A stretch of DNA of 64,000 nucleotides from Glaciimonas immobilis (GTDB taxonomy: Bacteria; Pseudomonadota; Gammaproteobacteria; Burkholderiales; Burkholderiaceae_D), in assembly GCF_011947285.1 (NCBI RefSeq), contig NZ_JAAOZT010000002.1, forward strand, positions 310,001 through 374,000, given 5' to 3'. The notes under the pieces are model-generated. The model saw only the letters and a program-made list of their open reading frames with translations. It was not told the origin of the DNA and searched no databases. Shown piece by piece: positions 8,010 to 17,094 of this stretch. Numbering within the stretch: the first letter of the stretch is position 1; the number at the start of each line of letters is the position of its first letter. The translations under genes and the position numbers were made by a program.

Positions 8010-8534
8010 ATGGCGCGCAAAATCGATAAGCCGGTCCGCCGTAAAAAGAACGCAGACAATGACATAGATATTCTGCATCCCGAGCGGACGGCGATGCTCA
8101 ATGGCCGCAATATCGTCGTGCGGGAATATGGCTTTGTCGAAGGCATGCGGTTACGACCGCTGATGCAGCCGTTTCTCGATGATTTGTTTGAAGCCATGAA
8201 AGCCGGTCAACCGGCCAACTATCAGCAAGCGCTGGCGATTATTGCGGCCAATATCGATGCGGTGACCGAACTGGCGGCGGTGGCTGCGGATGTAGAGGTT
8301 GAATGGGTCCGGGCGCTGTCGGACAGCGACGGACAGGCGTTGCTGATGTGGTGGTGGGGCGCGAACTGTTCTTTTTTTATGCAACGCAACCTGTCGCGGC
8401 GCCAGGTGGAGTTACAGGAAAACGCGTTGCAGGAAATGACCTTGGCACAGTCGGATGGGGCGAAGTCTACGCCACCCTCATCGCCCACCACCACAGCGCC
8501 CGGTGCATCGGCCACTACACCGAGCGACAAATAA
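8010..8534 (+). CDS. Tail assembly chaperone, short (G-like) product
   Basis: 174 residues in the zero frame. The sequence opens with a basic segment and ILHPERTAMLNGRNIVVREYGFVEGMRLRPLMQPFLDDL, typical of tail assembly chaperones located just before the tape measure gene. The last ~50 residues are Ser/Thr/Pro-rich and read through the overlap with another frame. Near codon 123 the run T-TTT-TTT gives a -1 slip to the longer product (see the frameshift feature). Chaperones of this class bind the tape measure during tail assembly. Confidence 0.8.
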   Translation: MARKIDKPVRRKKNADNDIDILHPERTAMLNGRNIVVREYGFVEGMRLRPLMQPFLDDLFEAMKAGQPANYQQALAIIAANIDAVTELAAVAADVEVEWVRALSDSDGQALLMWWWGANCSFFMQRNLSRRQVELQENALQEMTLAQSDGAKSTPPSSPTTTAPGASATTPSDK

Positions 8535-8674
8535 ACCTCTACTTTAGCCAAGCGATCCGACGCGAAACCCGGCAACGCACGCGCCGCATTGAGGATGTAA
8601 ATGCGGCGCTGTGTGGCGGTAAAAACGCGGATGCATTGCTGAAGCAACTGCACGAATTTCTTACTACTGATTAG
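8010..8674 (+). CDS. Tail assembly chaperone, frameshifted (GT-like) product
   Basis: Predicted from a -1 ribosomal slip at 8372-8378. The first 123 codons are those of the short chaperone, followed by 98 codons read from 8378 to 8671, stop 8672-8674, for 221 residues in all. The downstream frame reads YATQPVAAPGG, then DLGTVGWGEVYATLIAHHH and a charged helical end (NADALLKQLHEFL), resembling the T domain of phage chaperones. That frame has no good start of its own in the overlap. The fused T part is known in lambda to recruit the tail tube protein. Confidence 0.72.
8372..8378 (+). promoter_or_regulatory. -1 translational frameshift site (T TTT TTT)
   Basis: In the zero frame the codons are TCT TTT TTT ATG, so the heptamer is an exact X.XXY.YYZ slippery sequence made only of U in the mRNA. 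Slipping back one base at 8378 gives TAT as the next codon and opens the 98-codon T frame. The site lies well inside the overlap of the two chaperone frames. Confidence 0.72.
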
Positions 8675-8683
8675 GGACATCGC

Positions 8684-11600
8684 ATGGCAAACAACGCCCA
8701 TCTTCAACTCGCCATGCGCCTGAAAGTGGATCTTGATCAGGGTATCGCCGCGTTCGATACTTTCCAGCAAAAAATCAACGAAGTATGCGGCAGCACCGAT
8801 GCGTTAAACAATAGTGCTGCGACCGCTTCCGCAGCGACCAACGCATTAGGCGAATCAGAACAGCAAGCCACCGACCGTATCCGGGAAATGGTGCGTGCGT
8901 CGCGGGAGCGCCAGCAAGCCGCCAATGCGGTGGTGACTGCAACCCAGCGCGTGACGGCGACCACCGGCGCATCGGGTACCGCCACCGATCGTTCAGCGCG
9001 CTCGGCAGCGGGTGCCAGCCGATCTTTAGGCAAAATGGCGTCGGAATACTCCGGGCTGGCGAATGTACAGGTTCAGGCAACCAGCGCATCATCGAAGGCC
9101 GCGGATGCGTCGTCTGCCTATTTGCAGCGGTTGCAGGCGCAATATGACGTGCTCGGGAAGAATCGCGCTGAACTGGAAGCAATGCGCACAGCACAAGCCG
9201 GTCTGACCAGGGAGGCCCAAAAAGCCGCCGCGGCCATCGGCGTCAAAATTGATGCGTGGCATCGTGACGAAGCCGCCGCCAAGGCAGCCGCCAAAGCCGA
9301 AGATCAGGCCATGCGCGCCATGTCCGGCCACGGCGCGCAGGCGTCCGACGCGATGAAACAAATGGGCATCCAGACCGTGGGTGCACGACGTGAGTTATTG
9401 GTGATTGCGCGTGAAGCGATGACGGGTAACTTTTCACGGATGCCGGGGTCGATGATGGTATTGGCACAGCAAACTAGTCTGACCCGCGTGGCGGTCGGTC
9501 TACTGCTCAATCCATTGGTGTTGGTTGGCGCGGCAGCATCTGTATTGGCCAAAGCTTTTTACGATGGCACGCAAGAATCGAAGGCGTTTAATCTGGCGAT
9601 TCAGACGACCGGTAACTTTGCCGGTGCGACTGCCGATCAGGTAACGGCACTGGCGCAAGGCGCGAGTAAAGTCAGCGGTATTAACGTGTCGGCTGCAAGG
9701 CAAGCGGCGACCGCGATGGTGCAATCCGGGCGGCTGGGCATCGGGACGATTGGCAATCTGACCCGGAGCTTGCAGACCTATGCGGCGGCGACTAATCAAA
9801 CGACAACGCAGGCGGCGGGCGATCTGGCACGCATGTTCGCTGACCCGACCGATGCGGCGTTTAAGCTGAATCAGCAGTTTCACTTTTTGTCGCTGGCGCA
9901 ATATCGGTATATCGAGACCGCGCAAAAACAGGGACGCACCGATGAGGCCCAGCGCGAACTGTCGTTGCGTCTGGCCGATCACCTGGGCGTGACGATGGTG
10001 AATAACCTGGGCTATCTGGAAGGTGCCTGGCACAGCGCGACCACCGCTGCATCGTCTTACTGGGATACGGTTAAATCCATTGGTCGCGATACGACCTTCG
10101 GCGACAAGATCGCGCAAGTCGATGCGCAGATTCAACAGGCTGAATCCTCACGCGATACATGGGGCCGCGGTGACGGTGGGAAGGCCGAAGACAACGCGCT
10201 GATCAAGAAGCTGGAGAATCGACGCTTCTACTTTCAGCAAATGCAGCGCTTTGAGGAAGTGTCGGCCACTGCGCAAAAGACCAGGGCAATTAATTTCGAC
10301 CAGCAATTCGATGCCGATAAGTCGTGGGGATTACGCACCGAAAGCCTTAAAAACTGGCGCGAGAGACTGACCGACGAGACCGCTAAAATCCGTGCCCAAG
10401 GGAAATTGCTAGGTAAGTCGCAGGCCGACATCAACGCGCTGATTGCACGCACCACCGCAAGCCTGACGCCCAAAGGCCACCAGCAAGGCAAAGACCGGTC
10501 CGATAAATCCGAAACCGCGTTCTTGCGTCAGAAGTTGGCGTTGTCGCAGGGCATCGCCGCAGAACAGGCGAAGCTAAACAATATTGAACGCGGCGCGAAA
10601 GAAAATGAGAACCAGCGCGCTACCGCCTTGGCGTTGTGGCTGAAGTTCAGAAAAGAAGGCGCATCGTTATTGCCTACACAAATCAGTCAATTACAGGCGC
10701 TGGCAAACGAAGCTGACGCGCTCGATAAAGTATTAGGCCGGACCAAACAGCAAAAGCTGATCAATGATCGTCTGCCGAAAGAACTGGCCGATCTGGATGC
10801 GCAATTGTTGCATGCCACTGGTAACGCCGCCGAGGTCACAGCGGCCAGGATCACCGAGCGGTTCCGGCAACTGCGATCCGATCTGGCGCAGACGACTAAT
10901 CCGAATATCGACAAGTCCGCCAGTATGGCGAAACTGGTCGATCTGGAAAATATCGAGAACGCCCGAGGCGCGCTGGCCGACCTGCAGCAACAGGTGCAGC
11001 GCGTGTTTGGCAATCAGGCTCGTGGCGAGCAGTCTATCCGTCTCGATTTACAGACCAACCTTATCTCTGAAATCGAGGCGCGCAGACAGGTGGTTGGTTT
11101 GCATCAACAGACCGCGAATGAAGTGGATGCGCTGATTCCCAAAATGGCCGAGTTAGCCGCCATCACGCGGGACCAGAAGTTAGCCGATGGCGTGGTAAAC
11201 CTGCGATTGCAAACCGCGCAATTGCGGGTGGCCACCAACACGCTCGGCGATGCGTTTGGCAAGACCTTTGAGGGTGCATTTGCCAGTGCCTTGGAAGGAC
11301 TGGCGACGCGGACGCAATCGTTGGGTGATGTGATCCGTGGATTACTGGCAGACATGGCCAAAGGTTTAGCCCAATGGGCCGCGCAGGATATCGCGAGTGC
11401 GGCCAAGACCAGTGTCATGAACGCGTTCAATAGTAACGCGGGGGCGACGACCAACGTTGCGGGCTCGGCGATGAATGCGGTGTCCGATACGGCCACTACC
11501 GCGGCCAATACGGCGAATGCGGCGGCGTTAACGGCCAGTACAACAGCGGCCACAGCGCTGGCCGCAGGCATGGCGACGACGGCCACCACCAGCGCGACCG

Positions 11601-12142
11601 CGACGGGTGCGCTGGCGTCGACCACCGCGGCGGCCACCGTATTGGCTTCGGCCCTGACTGCTGCGGCGGCTGCGGCAGCCAGTCAGGCCACTGCTAACGC
11701 GGTGGGCGGGATGGCATCGATGGCGGGCGGATTTTCTGATGGGGGCTATACCGGTCACGGGGGCAAGTACGATCCTGCCGGGATCGTCCATCGCGGCGAA
11801 TTCGTCAACCGCCAGGAGGTGGTGCGCCAGCCCGGGGCGATGGCATTTCTATCCAATTTTAATCGGGTCGGGATGAAGGCGTTACAAGGCTTGCGAGGCT
11901 ATGCCGGTGGCGGGCTAGTCGGTGCCGGTCCCGGCTTGTCTGGGTCCGGTGCACCGCTCTATCAGATGGGGCAACCCGCCGCTGCGGCAGGTGGTCCTGT
12001 TACGGTCAACCAACGCTTGTTACCGATTCTGGATGACGATCTGATTGCCGATGCGTTACGGGGACCCAAAGGCGAGAGCCTGATCACACTGCACATCACG
12101 CGCAATCCGACTAAATTTCGTTCTCTTCTGGGAGTCAAGTAA
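8684..12142 (+). CDS. Tail tape measure protein (lambda gpH-like)
   Basis: 1152 residues, by far the longest phage gene, directly after the tail chaperone. The N-terminal third is helical and Ala/Gln-rich. A hydrophobic stretch ([21 protein letters not shown], ~residues 268-288) is followed by a conserved block with [16 protein letters not shown] long coiled region comes next, and the C-terminus is Ala/Thr-rich, ending in a glycine-rich [22 protein letters not shown], typical of lambda H-type tails. It fixes tail length and takes part in DNA delivery. The stop shares a base with the next start. Confidence 0.93.
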   Translation: MANNAHLQLAMRLKVDLDQGIAAFDTFQQKINEVCGSTDALNNSAATASAATNALGESEQQATDRIREMVRASRERQQAANAVVTATQRVTATTGASGTATDRSARSAAGASRSLGKMASEYSGLANVQVQATSASSKAADASSAYLQRLQAQYDVLGKNRAELEAMRTAQAGLTREAQKAAAAIGVKIDAWHRDEAAAKAAAKAEDQAMRAMSGHGAQASDAMKQMGIQTVGARRELLVIAREAMTGNFSRMPGSMMVLAQQTSLTRVAVGLLLNPLVLVGAAASVLAKAFYDGTQESKAFNLAIQTTGNFAGATADQVTALAQGASKVSGINVSAARQAATAMVQSGRLGIGTIGNLTRSLQTYAAATNQTTTQAAGDLARMFADPTDAAFKLNQQFHFLSLAQYRYIETAQKQGRTDEAQRELSLRLADHLGVTMVNNLGYLEGAWHSATTAASSYWDTVKSIGRDTTFGDKIAQVDAQIQQAESSRDTWGRGDGGKAEDNALIKKLENRRFYFQQMQRFEEVSATAQKTRAINFDQQFDADKSWGLRTESLKNWRERLTDETAKIRAQGKLLGKSQADINALIARTTASLTPKGHQQGKDRSDKSETAFLRQKLALSQGIAAEQAKLNNIERGAKENENQRATALALWLKFRKEGASLLPTQISQLQALANEADALDKVLGRTKQQKLINDRLPKELADLDAQLLHATGNAAEVTAARITERFRQLRSDLAQTTNPNIDKSASMAKLVDLENIENARGALADLQQQVQRVFGNQARGEQSIRLDLQTNLISEIEARRQVVGLHQQTANEVDALIPKMAELAAITRDQKLADGVVNLRLQTAQLRVATNTLGDAFGKTFEGAFASALEGLATRTQSLGDVIRGLLADMAKGLAQWAAQDIASAAKTSVMNAFNSNAGATTNVAGSAMNAVSDTATTAANTANAAALTASTTAATALAAGMATTATTSATATGALASTTAAATVLASALTAAAAAAASQATANAVGGMASMAGGFSDGGYTGHGGKYDPAGIVHRGEFVNRQEVVRQPGAMAFLSNFNRVGMKALQGLRGYAGGGLVGAGPGLSGSGAPLYQMGQPAAAAGGPVTVNQRLLPILDDDLIADALRGPKGESLITLHITRNPTKFRSLLGVK

Positions 12143-13005
12143 TGCCGCATAGTGTAGGTTTTGTTGATAACAGCGTGGAGCTGGCGCACTACGCCATGCT
12201 GCAGGTGCTGCATGATTTTGCTTCTGCACATGGCTGGGAGGTATTGCGCTATGACACGGAGGCCGCCAATCGTGAGCTGATTTTAAAAGGGATTGGTTTG
12301 TCAGGCGCGGAGGAAATTTTTGTCGGGTTTCGTACCTATCAGAATGAAGGGAAAGATTATTACAATCTGGTCGCGGCGGTGTTTACCGGCTATGTGCCGG
12401 GGAATACCTTTGATACCCAGCCTGGCGTACGTTTGTCTGGCGTGCCTGCGCATAATAATCGCATCGATTATTGGTTGTCGGTGAACGGCCAGCGCATTGC
12501 TTTTGCGCTGAAGGTTGGCACGCCGGTGTATATGTCGGCGTATGTGGGCAAGTTTTTGCCGTATGCATCGCCGGGGCAATATCCGTATCCGGTGATTTGT
12601 GCCGGGATGCTAAAAGGCGTACCGGAGACGCGCTTTTCTGAGACCGGTATGTTGATGCCTTACAAGGGTGTTCAGGGAAATAACGCCAATTTTTACATGC
12701 GCTTTGTCGATGGTGCATGGAGGACGCCATGGACCTATCCGTGGAATGGCACACCGAACTGGCTGGGTAATGCGGGAGATCGCGATAAGACGCTGCGGGA
12801 CACGGGCGGCGTTTATCCGCTGGTGCCGGTGGTGCTATTTGACGGCGTGAATGTTTACGGCGAACTGGACGGGATCTTTTTTATCAGCGGCTTTAACAAT
12901 GCGGTGGAAAACACGACGACCGTTAATGGTGTGAAGCATGTGGTCATTGAGGATGCGCATCGTACCGGCTTTGTCGATTATTACGCTTTGCGACTGGATC
13001 ACTGA
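12142..13005 (+). CDS. Phage structural protein, function unknown (tail tip region)
   Basis: 287 residues; the start overlaps the tape measure stop and the stop overlaps the next start. No family is recognised with certainty. It starts with a helix (SVELAHYAMLQVLHDFASAHGWEVLRYD), followed by beta-rich sequence with many aromatic residues. The helix-then-GW pattern recurs in the next gene, so the two may be paralogous modules. Position between tape measure and hub genes suggests a distal tail protein. Confidence 0.65.
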   Translation: MPHSVGFVDNSVELAHYAMLQVLHDFASAHGWEVLRYDTEAANRELILKGIGLSGAEEIFVGFRTYQNEGKDYYNLVAAVFTGYVPGNTFDTQPGVRLSGVPAHNNRIDYWLSVNGQRIAFALKVGTPVYMSAYVGKFLPYASPGQYPYPVICAGMLKGVPETRFSETGMLMPYKGVQGNNANFYMRFVDGAWRTPWTYPWNGTPNWLGNAGDRDKTLRDTGGVYPLVPVVLFDGVNVYGELDGIFFISGFNNAVENTTTVNGVKHVVIEDAHRTGFVDYYALRLDH

Positions 13006-13973
13006 TGGCTTATATAAAAGGTGTCGCCAATACGATGGAGGCATTGCGCGCAGCGATCTGCACGCTGTGTGTGGCGAATGGCTGGTTGCTGCATAAAGGC
13101 GAGGCGGTGCTGTCGAAGAATGGCGTGTTCTTTTCGCTGGTCGCCGATACGAAGAGCGTGCCGCAATCGTTGGCGATCCGGGGCGGGACCGGTGTTGATC
13201 AACATGACGCGTTGACCGGACAGGCGGGTAACTACGCTGCGATGCGGCGTGTGGGGTATGCGGCCTCGGATCCGGTATTCCCGTTGACCTATGAAATCTA
13301 TTTATTTAACGATCCTGATGAAGTCTATGTGGTCATTAATTACAACGTGGATTCCTATCAATATCTGGCGTTTGGCAAGTCCAATGTGCAGAGCTTGCCT
13401 GCCTCTGCTACGGGCGGCTGGTTCTCTGCATCGGCAGCGACCAAAGTTTATAACGGGAACCGTGAGGTGAGCATGCATGCCAGTGCCCAAGGTAGAGTAT
13501 TTGCACAATGCCCCGGGTTATTTTGGATCGAAGAAGGTTTTCAAGTGCCGCTTGATCCTGAACCGGATGAGGATAATTACGGGAATAGTTTCATCCATTC
13601 CGATTTGGAGGGCAGGGGCTGGTCGGGACCGTTCTACCACATCAATACGGCCTCTGGCAGTGCTGGGGTGCGCTGTCTGTTGCGGCTACTCCCTAACACC
13701 TGGAACGATGAAACCGTGCTACTGCCGTATCCGATCTATCAGCCATTTAAGGAAGAAAATAAAGTTGTGCTGGTCGCAGACCTGGTCAATATTCGCCATG
13801 TGCGCATCGATAACCATGCCCCCGGCGATATCATCACGTTAGGCGCTGACCGATGGAAGGTTTACCCCTGGATGAAAAAAGTCATCACATCGCGCAATGG
13901 CGCGTCGTCGGATTACGATGGCGCACAAGGCACCGGAACGCTGGGATACGCTATCCGCTACACCGGATCATAA
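13005..13973 (+). CDS. Phage structural protein, possible paralogue of the preceding gene
   Basis: 322 residues. It begins with MEALRAAICTLCVANGWLLHK, the same helix-plus-GW layout as the upstream gene. Beta-rich sequence follows, with DPDEVYVVINYNVDSYQYLAFGKS, a phrase type seen in phage particle proteins, and a C-terminal segment ending in GYAIRYTGS. No enzyme motif is visible. It is coupled to the upstream gene by a shared base (TGATG). Confidence 0.65.
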   Translation: MAYIKGVANTMEALRAAICTLCVANGWLLHKGEAVLSKNGVFFSLVADTKSVPQSLAIRGGTGVDQHDALTGQAGNYAAMRRVGYAASDPVFPLTYEIYLFNDPDEVYVVINYNVDSYQYLAFGKSNVQSLPASATGGWFSASAATKVYNGNREVSMHASAQGRVFAQCPGLFWIEEGFQVPLDPEPDEDNYGNSFIHSDLEGRGWSGPFYHINTASGSAGVRCLLRLLPNTWNDETVLLPYPIYQPFKEENKVVLVADLVNIRHVRIDNHAPGDIITLGADRWKVYPWMKKVITSRNGASSDYDGAQGTGTLGYAIRYTGS

Positions 13974-13986
13974 GGTGGTGGCTTAG

Positions 13987-15687
13987 ATGGCGATCATCGC
14001 GGCGCAACACGTCATATCGGCGCAAGGTGGCGAGTTTTCGGCTTACCTTGGCGCGTTCTTGCATGACCTGTCGGTCGATTACTGGCCTGCCTATACAATT
14101 GCATCAGGCACCATCGGTAAAAGTGTTCTGACCAGAAAACTCCCGGTTGATGCCAATCCGCGCATGATCGCTTCCCAGGCCACGACTTCCTTTGTTGACG
14201 ATTTTTATCACCGCATTCATATCCGTCCTGCCGCACTGGCGCTGGGCAATGTGGTGTCTACCCAGACCTCCGTCGTTAAAGTATGGAACGCATGGTTTGT
14301 GCCGCAGACGCTCACCGGTATCAGTGGCACGGACGACGGCGTGACTGCGGTGGGTAGCGGGTCGTTGCCGATGCTGTTCGGGGCGCTGCAAGAAAAAATC
14401 TGGCACGTGAGTGTCACGCCAGACGGCCCGGCGGTACTGGACATGCGCCTGACATGGGATTTCTCGGGCGTACCGTCGCCGTCATTGCCGATTACCGGGA
14501 ATCGCATCATCGCCTGGACGCTGACGCCCGATTGGGCGGATGGTGTGACGGAACGGTTGGCGTGGCTGACCGATATTCAGACCAGTCCTTCGGGCGCGGA
14601 ACAACGCCGCGCCATTCGCCTGTCGCCGCGGCGTACGTTTGAGGCCAGGATGCTGGCGACTCGCCGGGAACGCGCATTGCTGGATTTGACCCTGTATGGC
14701 TGGGGTGCCCGTATTTTTGCGGTGCCGGTCTGGCACGATCAGCAATGGTTGAAGGTTGATCTTGCGTTGGGTGTGCAGACGATTCGTTGTGATACGACGC
14801 ATCGGGATTTTAGGGAGCGGGGTTTGGCGCTATTGCTGGGGGATAACGCTTTTATCTATGAGACGGTTGAAGTTGTTGGGCTTACCGCCGTTGCACTGAC
14901 GTTGGCGCGACCGACAATGCAAGCATGGCCAGCCGGGTCGCGTCTATTTCCTGTGCGCAACGCGCAACTGGTGCAGCAACCTATCCCGAAGCGACAAACC
15001 GATCAGACCTGGTCGCTGGAGGTGGCGTTTCGATTGACCGAGGCGTGCGACTGGCCGGAAATTTTTCCTGCATTGCTGTACCGCACTGTGCCCGTGTTGG
15101 AAGCGCTGCCGGACGAGAGTGACGAACTGACTGCGGGGTATCAGCGTCTGGTGCAGGAGTTAGATAATAGCGCGGGCATGGTGCACGTGACCGATACCGC
15201 GCAGAGGGCGTTTGTTGTGCAGTCGTATCGTTGGTTATTGCATGGCCGTGCCGATCAGGCGGCATTTCGCAGCCTGTTGTATGCACTGCGTGGCCGTCAA
15301 AAAATTGTGTGGTTACCGACGCATGCGGATGACTTGCGGTTGGTGGCCACCGTAACACCTGATGCGACGACGATCGATATCGAGTACGTCGGCTATACGC
15401 GCTTTGCGAAGGGACAGCCGGGACGGCGTGACATTCGGCTGTCGTTGTCTGACGGCACGGTGCTGTATCGACGTATCGTCAGCGCCACCGAAATCAGTAA
15501 CGACGTGGAGCGTCTGGTGATTGATGCGCCGCTGGGTCGTCTGACCCATCCGATGGATGTGGCGCGCATCTCATATATGGTGCTGTGCCGGTTGGATCAG
15601 GACGATATCGAGCTATTGCACGAGACCGATAGCGATGGCGTGGCCAAGGTGCAGACGGTGTTTCGCGGTATTCGCGAAGATAGTTAA
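13987..15687 (+). CDS. Large phage tail protein, function unknown
   Basis: 566 residues, 13 bases after the preceding gene. The sequence is beta-rich, with two repeated-looking blocks: an N-terminal part to about residue 260 and a C-terminal part with ARPTMQAWPAGSRLFPVRNAQL, TFRLTE-like strands, and RKIVWLPTHADDL. These features recall tail proteins of transposable phages located upstream of the DUF2163 hub gene. No specific function can be assigned from sequence alone. Confidence 0.7.
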   Translation: MAIIAAQHVISAQGGEFSAYLGAFLHDLSVDYWPAYTIASGTIGKSVLTRKLPVDANPRMIASQATTSFVDDFYHRIHIRPAALALGNVVSTQTSVVKVWNAWFVPQTLTGISGTDDGVTAVGSGSLPMLFGALQEKIWHVSVTPDGPAVLDMRLTWDFSGVPSPSLPITGNRIIAWTLTPDWADGVTERLAWLTDIQTSPSGAEQRRAIRLSPRRTFEARMLATRRERALLDLTLYGWGARIFAVPVWHDQQWLKVDLALGVQTIRCDTTHRDFRERGLALLLGDNAFIYETVEVVGLTAVALTLARPTMQAWPAGSRLFPVRNAQLVQQPIPKRQTDQTWSLEVAFRLTEACDWPEIFPALLYRTVPVLEALPDESDELTAGYQRLVQELDNSAGMVHVTDTAQRAFVVQSYRWLLHGRADQAAFRSLLYALRGRQKIVWLPTHADDLRLVATVTPDATTIDIEYVGYTRFAKGQPGRRDIRLSLSDGTVLYRRIVSATEISNDVERLVIDAPLGRLTHPMDVARISYMVLCRLDQDDIELLHETDSDGVAKVQTVFRGIREDS

Positions 15688-15695
15688 TCCTCTTT

Positions 15696-15714
15696 GGGGC
15701 GCGCTCGCGTCCCC
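15696..15714 (+). other. Intra-operon hairpin
   Basis: GGGGCGCG pairs with CGCG-T-CCCC with a 2-base loop and one bulge, just after the stop at 15687. No T-run follows, so a classical terminator is unlikely. It may protect or process the tail mRNA. Confidence 0.35.
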
Positions 15715-15811
15715 GTAATTTCCCTCTAATGTTGAACCGGTTCACTATTGTGCTCTGACGCAAATCCGTAGCATGTGCGTATTCAAACACGCACTTGCCC
15801 ATGTCGCCCCT

Positions 15812-16627
15812 ATGAGTTTCGATCAACGCGAACGCAGTCTCTGCGATGGCCAGCCCGTCCGTCTTTACGCTTTCAGCCGCGGTACTTTACGGTGGCTGTA
15901 CTGCACCGCGGACCGTGATATCTCTTATCAAAATCAAGTCTTTAAAGCGGTCGCGATCAGTGACGACGGTATCCGGCAAACTGGCGAAACCAGCGCCGAT
16001 GCGCTGAATCTCACCGGACCGTGGAACCTCGATGTAGCCCAGCAATTCAGAGGCATGCCGCCGTCCTCGGAGATTGTGCTGACGATACGCGATATGCATT
16101 TTGGCGAGTCCGACGCGATGGTGTGCTGGGTCGGCAGCATTAGCGGCGTCAAGTGGCCAGCGCCCGACCGCTGCGAAATTATCTGTCAATCACTGACGGC
16201 CAGCTTTGACCGCCCGGGCCTGAACCTGACTTTCGAGCGCGGTTGTACCCACTCGCTATTTGATCGCAACTGCCGGGTCAACCGCGATCTGCATAAAACC
16301 CTCACCATCGTCCAGTCCGCCAGCGGAGCCGCTATCAGCGCCGGTGCGTTTGCACGTTTTGAAAATGATTATTTTAGTGGTGGCTTTGTCGAGTGGGCAA
16401 TCGACGCGGGGGAGATTGAGCGGCGTGGTGTAGAGAAACATACCGGTAGCGAGTTGATGCTGTTGGGCGGCACCAGCGGTATTGCACTGGGGCAAGCGGT
16501 GACCGCTTTTCCCGGTTGTACGCAAGTGATGGCGGTGTGCGACAGCCGTTTTGGTAACAGCGTCAACTACGGCGGCATCCGTCATATGCCGGGCAAATCG
16601 CCGTTTCAGGGCGACCCCATTTTTTAA
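15812..16627 (+). CDS. Baseplate hub protein (DUF2163 / BR0599 type)
   Basis: 271 residues from the ATG at 15812; an in-frame ATG at 15773 would add 13 residues, and neither has a clear ribosome site. The N-terminal domain has RLYAFSRGTLRWLYCTADRDI. The C-terminal domain ends with the marked family signature CDSRFGNSVNYGG, RHMPGKSPFQGDPIF. This family is the hub protein of gene transfer agents and many siphoviruses. Conserved cysteines (ERGCTHSLFD, CRVN, GCTQ, VCDSRF) are present. Confidence 0.85.
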   Translation: MSFDQRERSLCDGQPVRLYAFSRGTLRWLYCTADRDISYQNQVFKAVAISDDGIRQTGETSADALNLTGPWNLDVAQQFRGMPPSSEIVLTIRDMHFGESDAMVCWVGSISGVKWPAPDRCEIICQSLTASFDRPGLNLTFERGCTHSLFDRNCRVNRDLHKTLTIVQSASGAAISAGAFARFENDYFSGGFVEWAIDAGEIERRGVEKHTGSELMLLGGTSGIALGQAVTAFPGCTQVMAVCDSRFGNSVNYGGIRHMPGKSPFQGDPIF

Positions 16628-16636
16628 GGACAAACT

Positions 16637-16852
16637 ATGTACGTGCAACTGGCCATTATGATTATTTCGCTCATCGTGACGTATGCGATGACGCCTAAAC
16701 CGGCGACGCCCAAAGCGGCAGCGGTAGAAGATTTTGATTTTCCGCAATTTGATGAAGGCACGGCACAGGCGGTCTTCTTTGGCGATTGCTGGAGTACCGA
16801 CTGGATGGTGCTGGGGATTGGGAACTACCGGACGCTGGAGATCAAGCGATGA
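16637..16852 (+). CDS. Small tail-region protein with N-terminal membrane segment
   Basis: 71 residues, with AAGGA ahead of the ATG. One hydrophobic N-terminal segment (VQLAIMIISLIVTYAM) is followed by a Pro/Ala linker and an acidic stretch ending WSTDWMVLGIGNYRTLEIKR. Similar small proteins occur between the hub and central tip genes of Mu-like siphophages. The stop overlaps the next start (ATGA). Confidence 0.7.
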   Translation: MYVQLAIMIISLIVTYAMTPKPATPKAAAVEDFDFPQFDEGTAQAVFFGDCWSTDWMVLGIGNYRTLEIKR

Positions 16853-17094
16853 CGGACGCGCTGATGATCACGGTACGCGATCTGTACTCGGTGCCGGATT
16901 TTAAGGGCGGTACCGGCTACTGTGGATCGGGTGCGCGACGCTGGTTTGCGCATTACGGTTTTGACTGGCAGGAATTTGTTAAAAACGGTCTGCCTGCTTC
17001 GGTGCTGGCAGCGACTGGCGACGCGCTGGCCTTGCAGGTGATCGCGCATGCCGCGAAAGCCGTCGTTCTCACGGACGATTTATCGCATGGGTAA
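16849..17094 (+). CDS. Small conserved tail-tip protein
   Basis: 81 residues from the ATG at 16849, which overlaps the stop of the preceding gene; a longer reading from 16786 would overlap that gene heavily and is less likely. The pattern ITVRDLYSVPDF, GYCGSGARRWFAHYGFDWQEFVKNG, LAATGDALALQVIAHA is found in small proteins next to the tail tip gene of related prophages. Function unknown. Confidence 0.7.
   Translation: MTDALMITVRDLYSVPDFKGGTGYCGSGARRWFAHYGFDWQEFVKNGLPASVLAATGDALALQVIAHAAKAVVLTDDLSHG

Noticed and set aside
8222-8770. Antisense 182-codon frame over the tail chaperone
   Set aside because: It covers two well-supported sense frames and has no recognisable domain.
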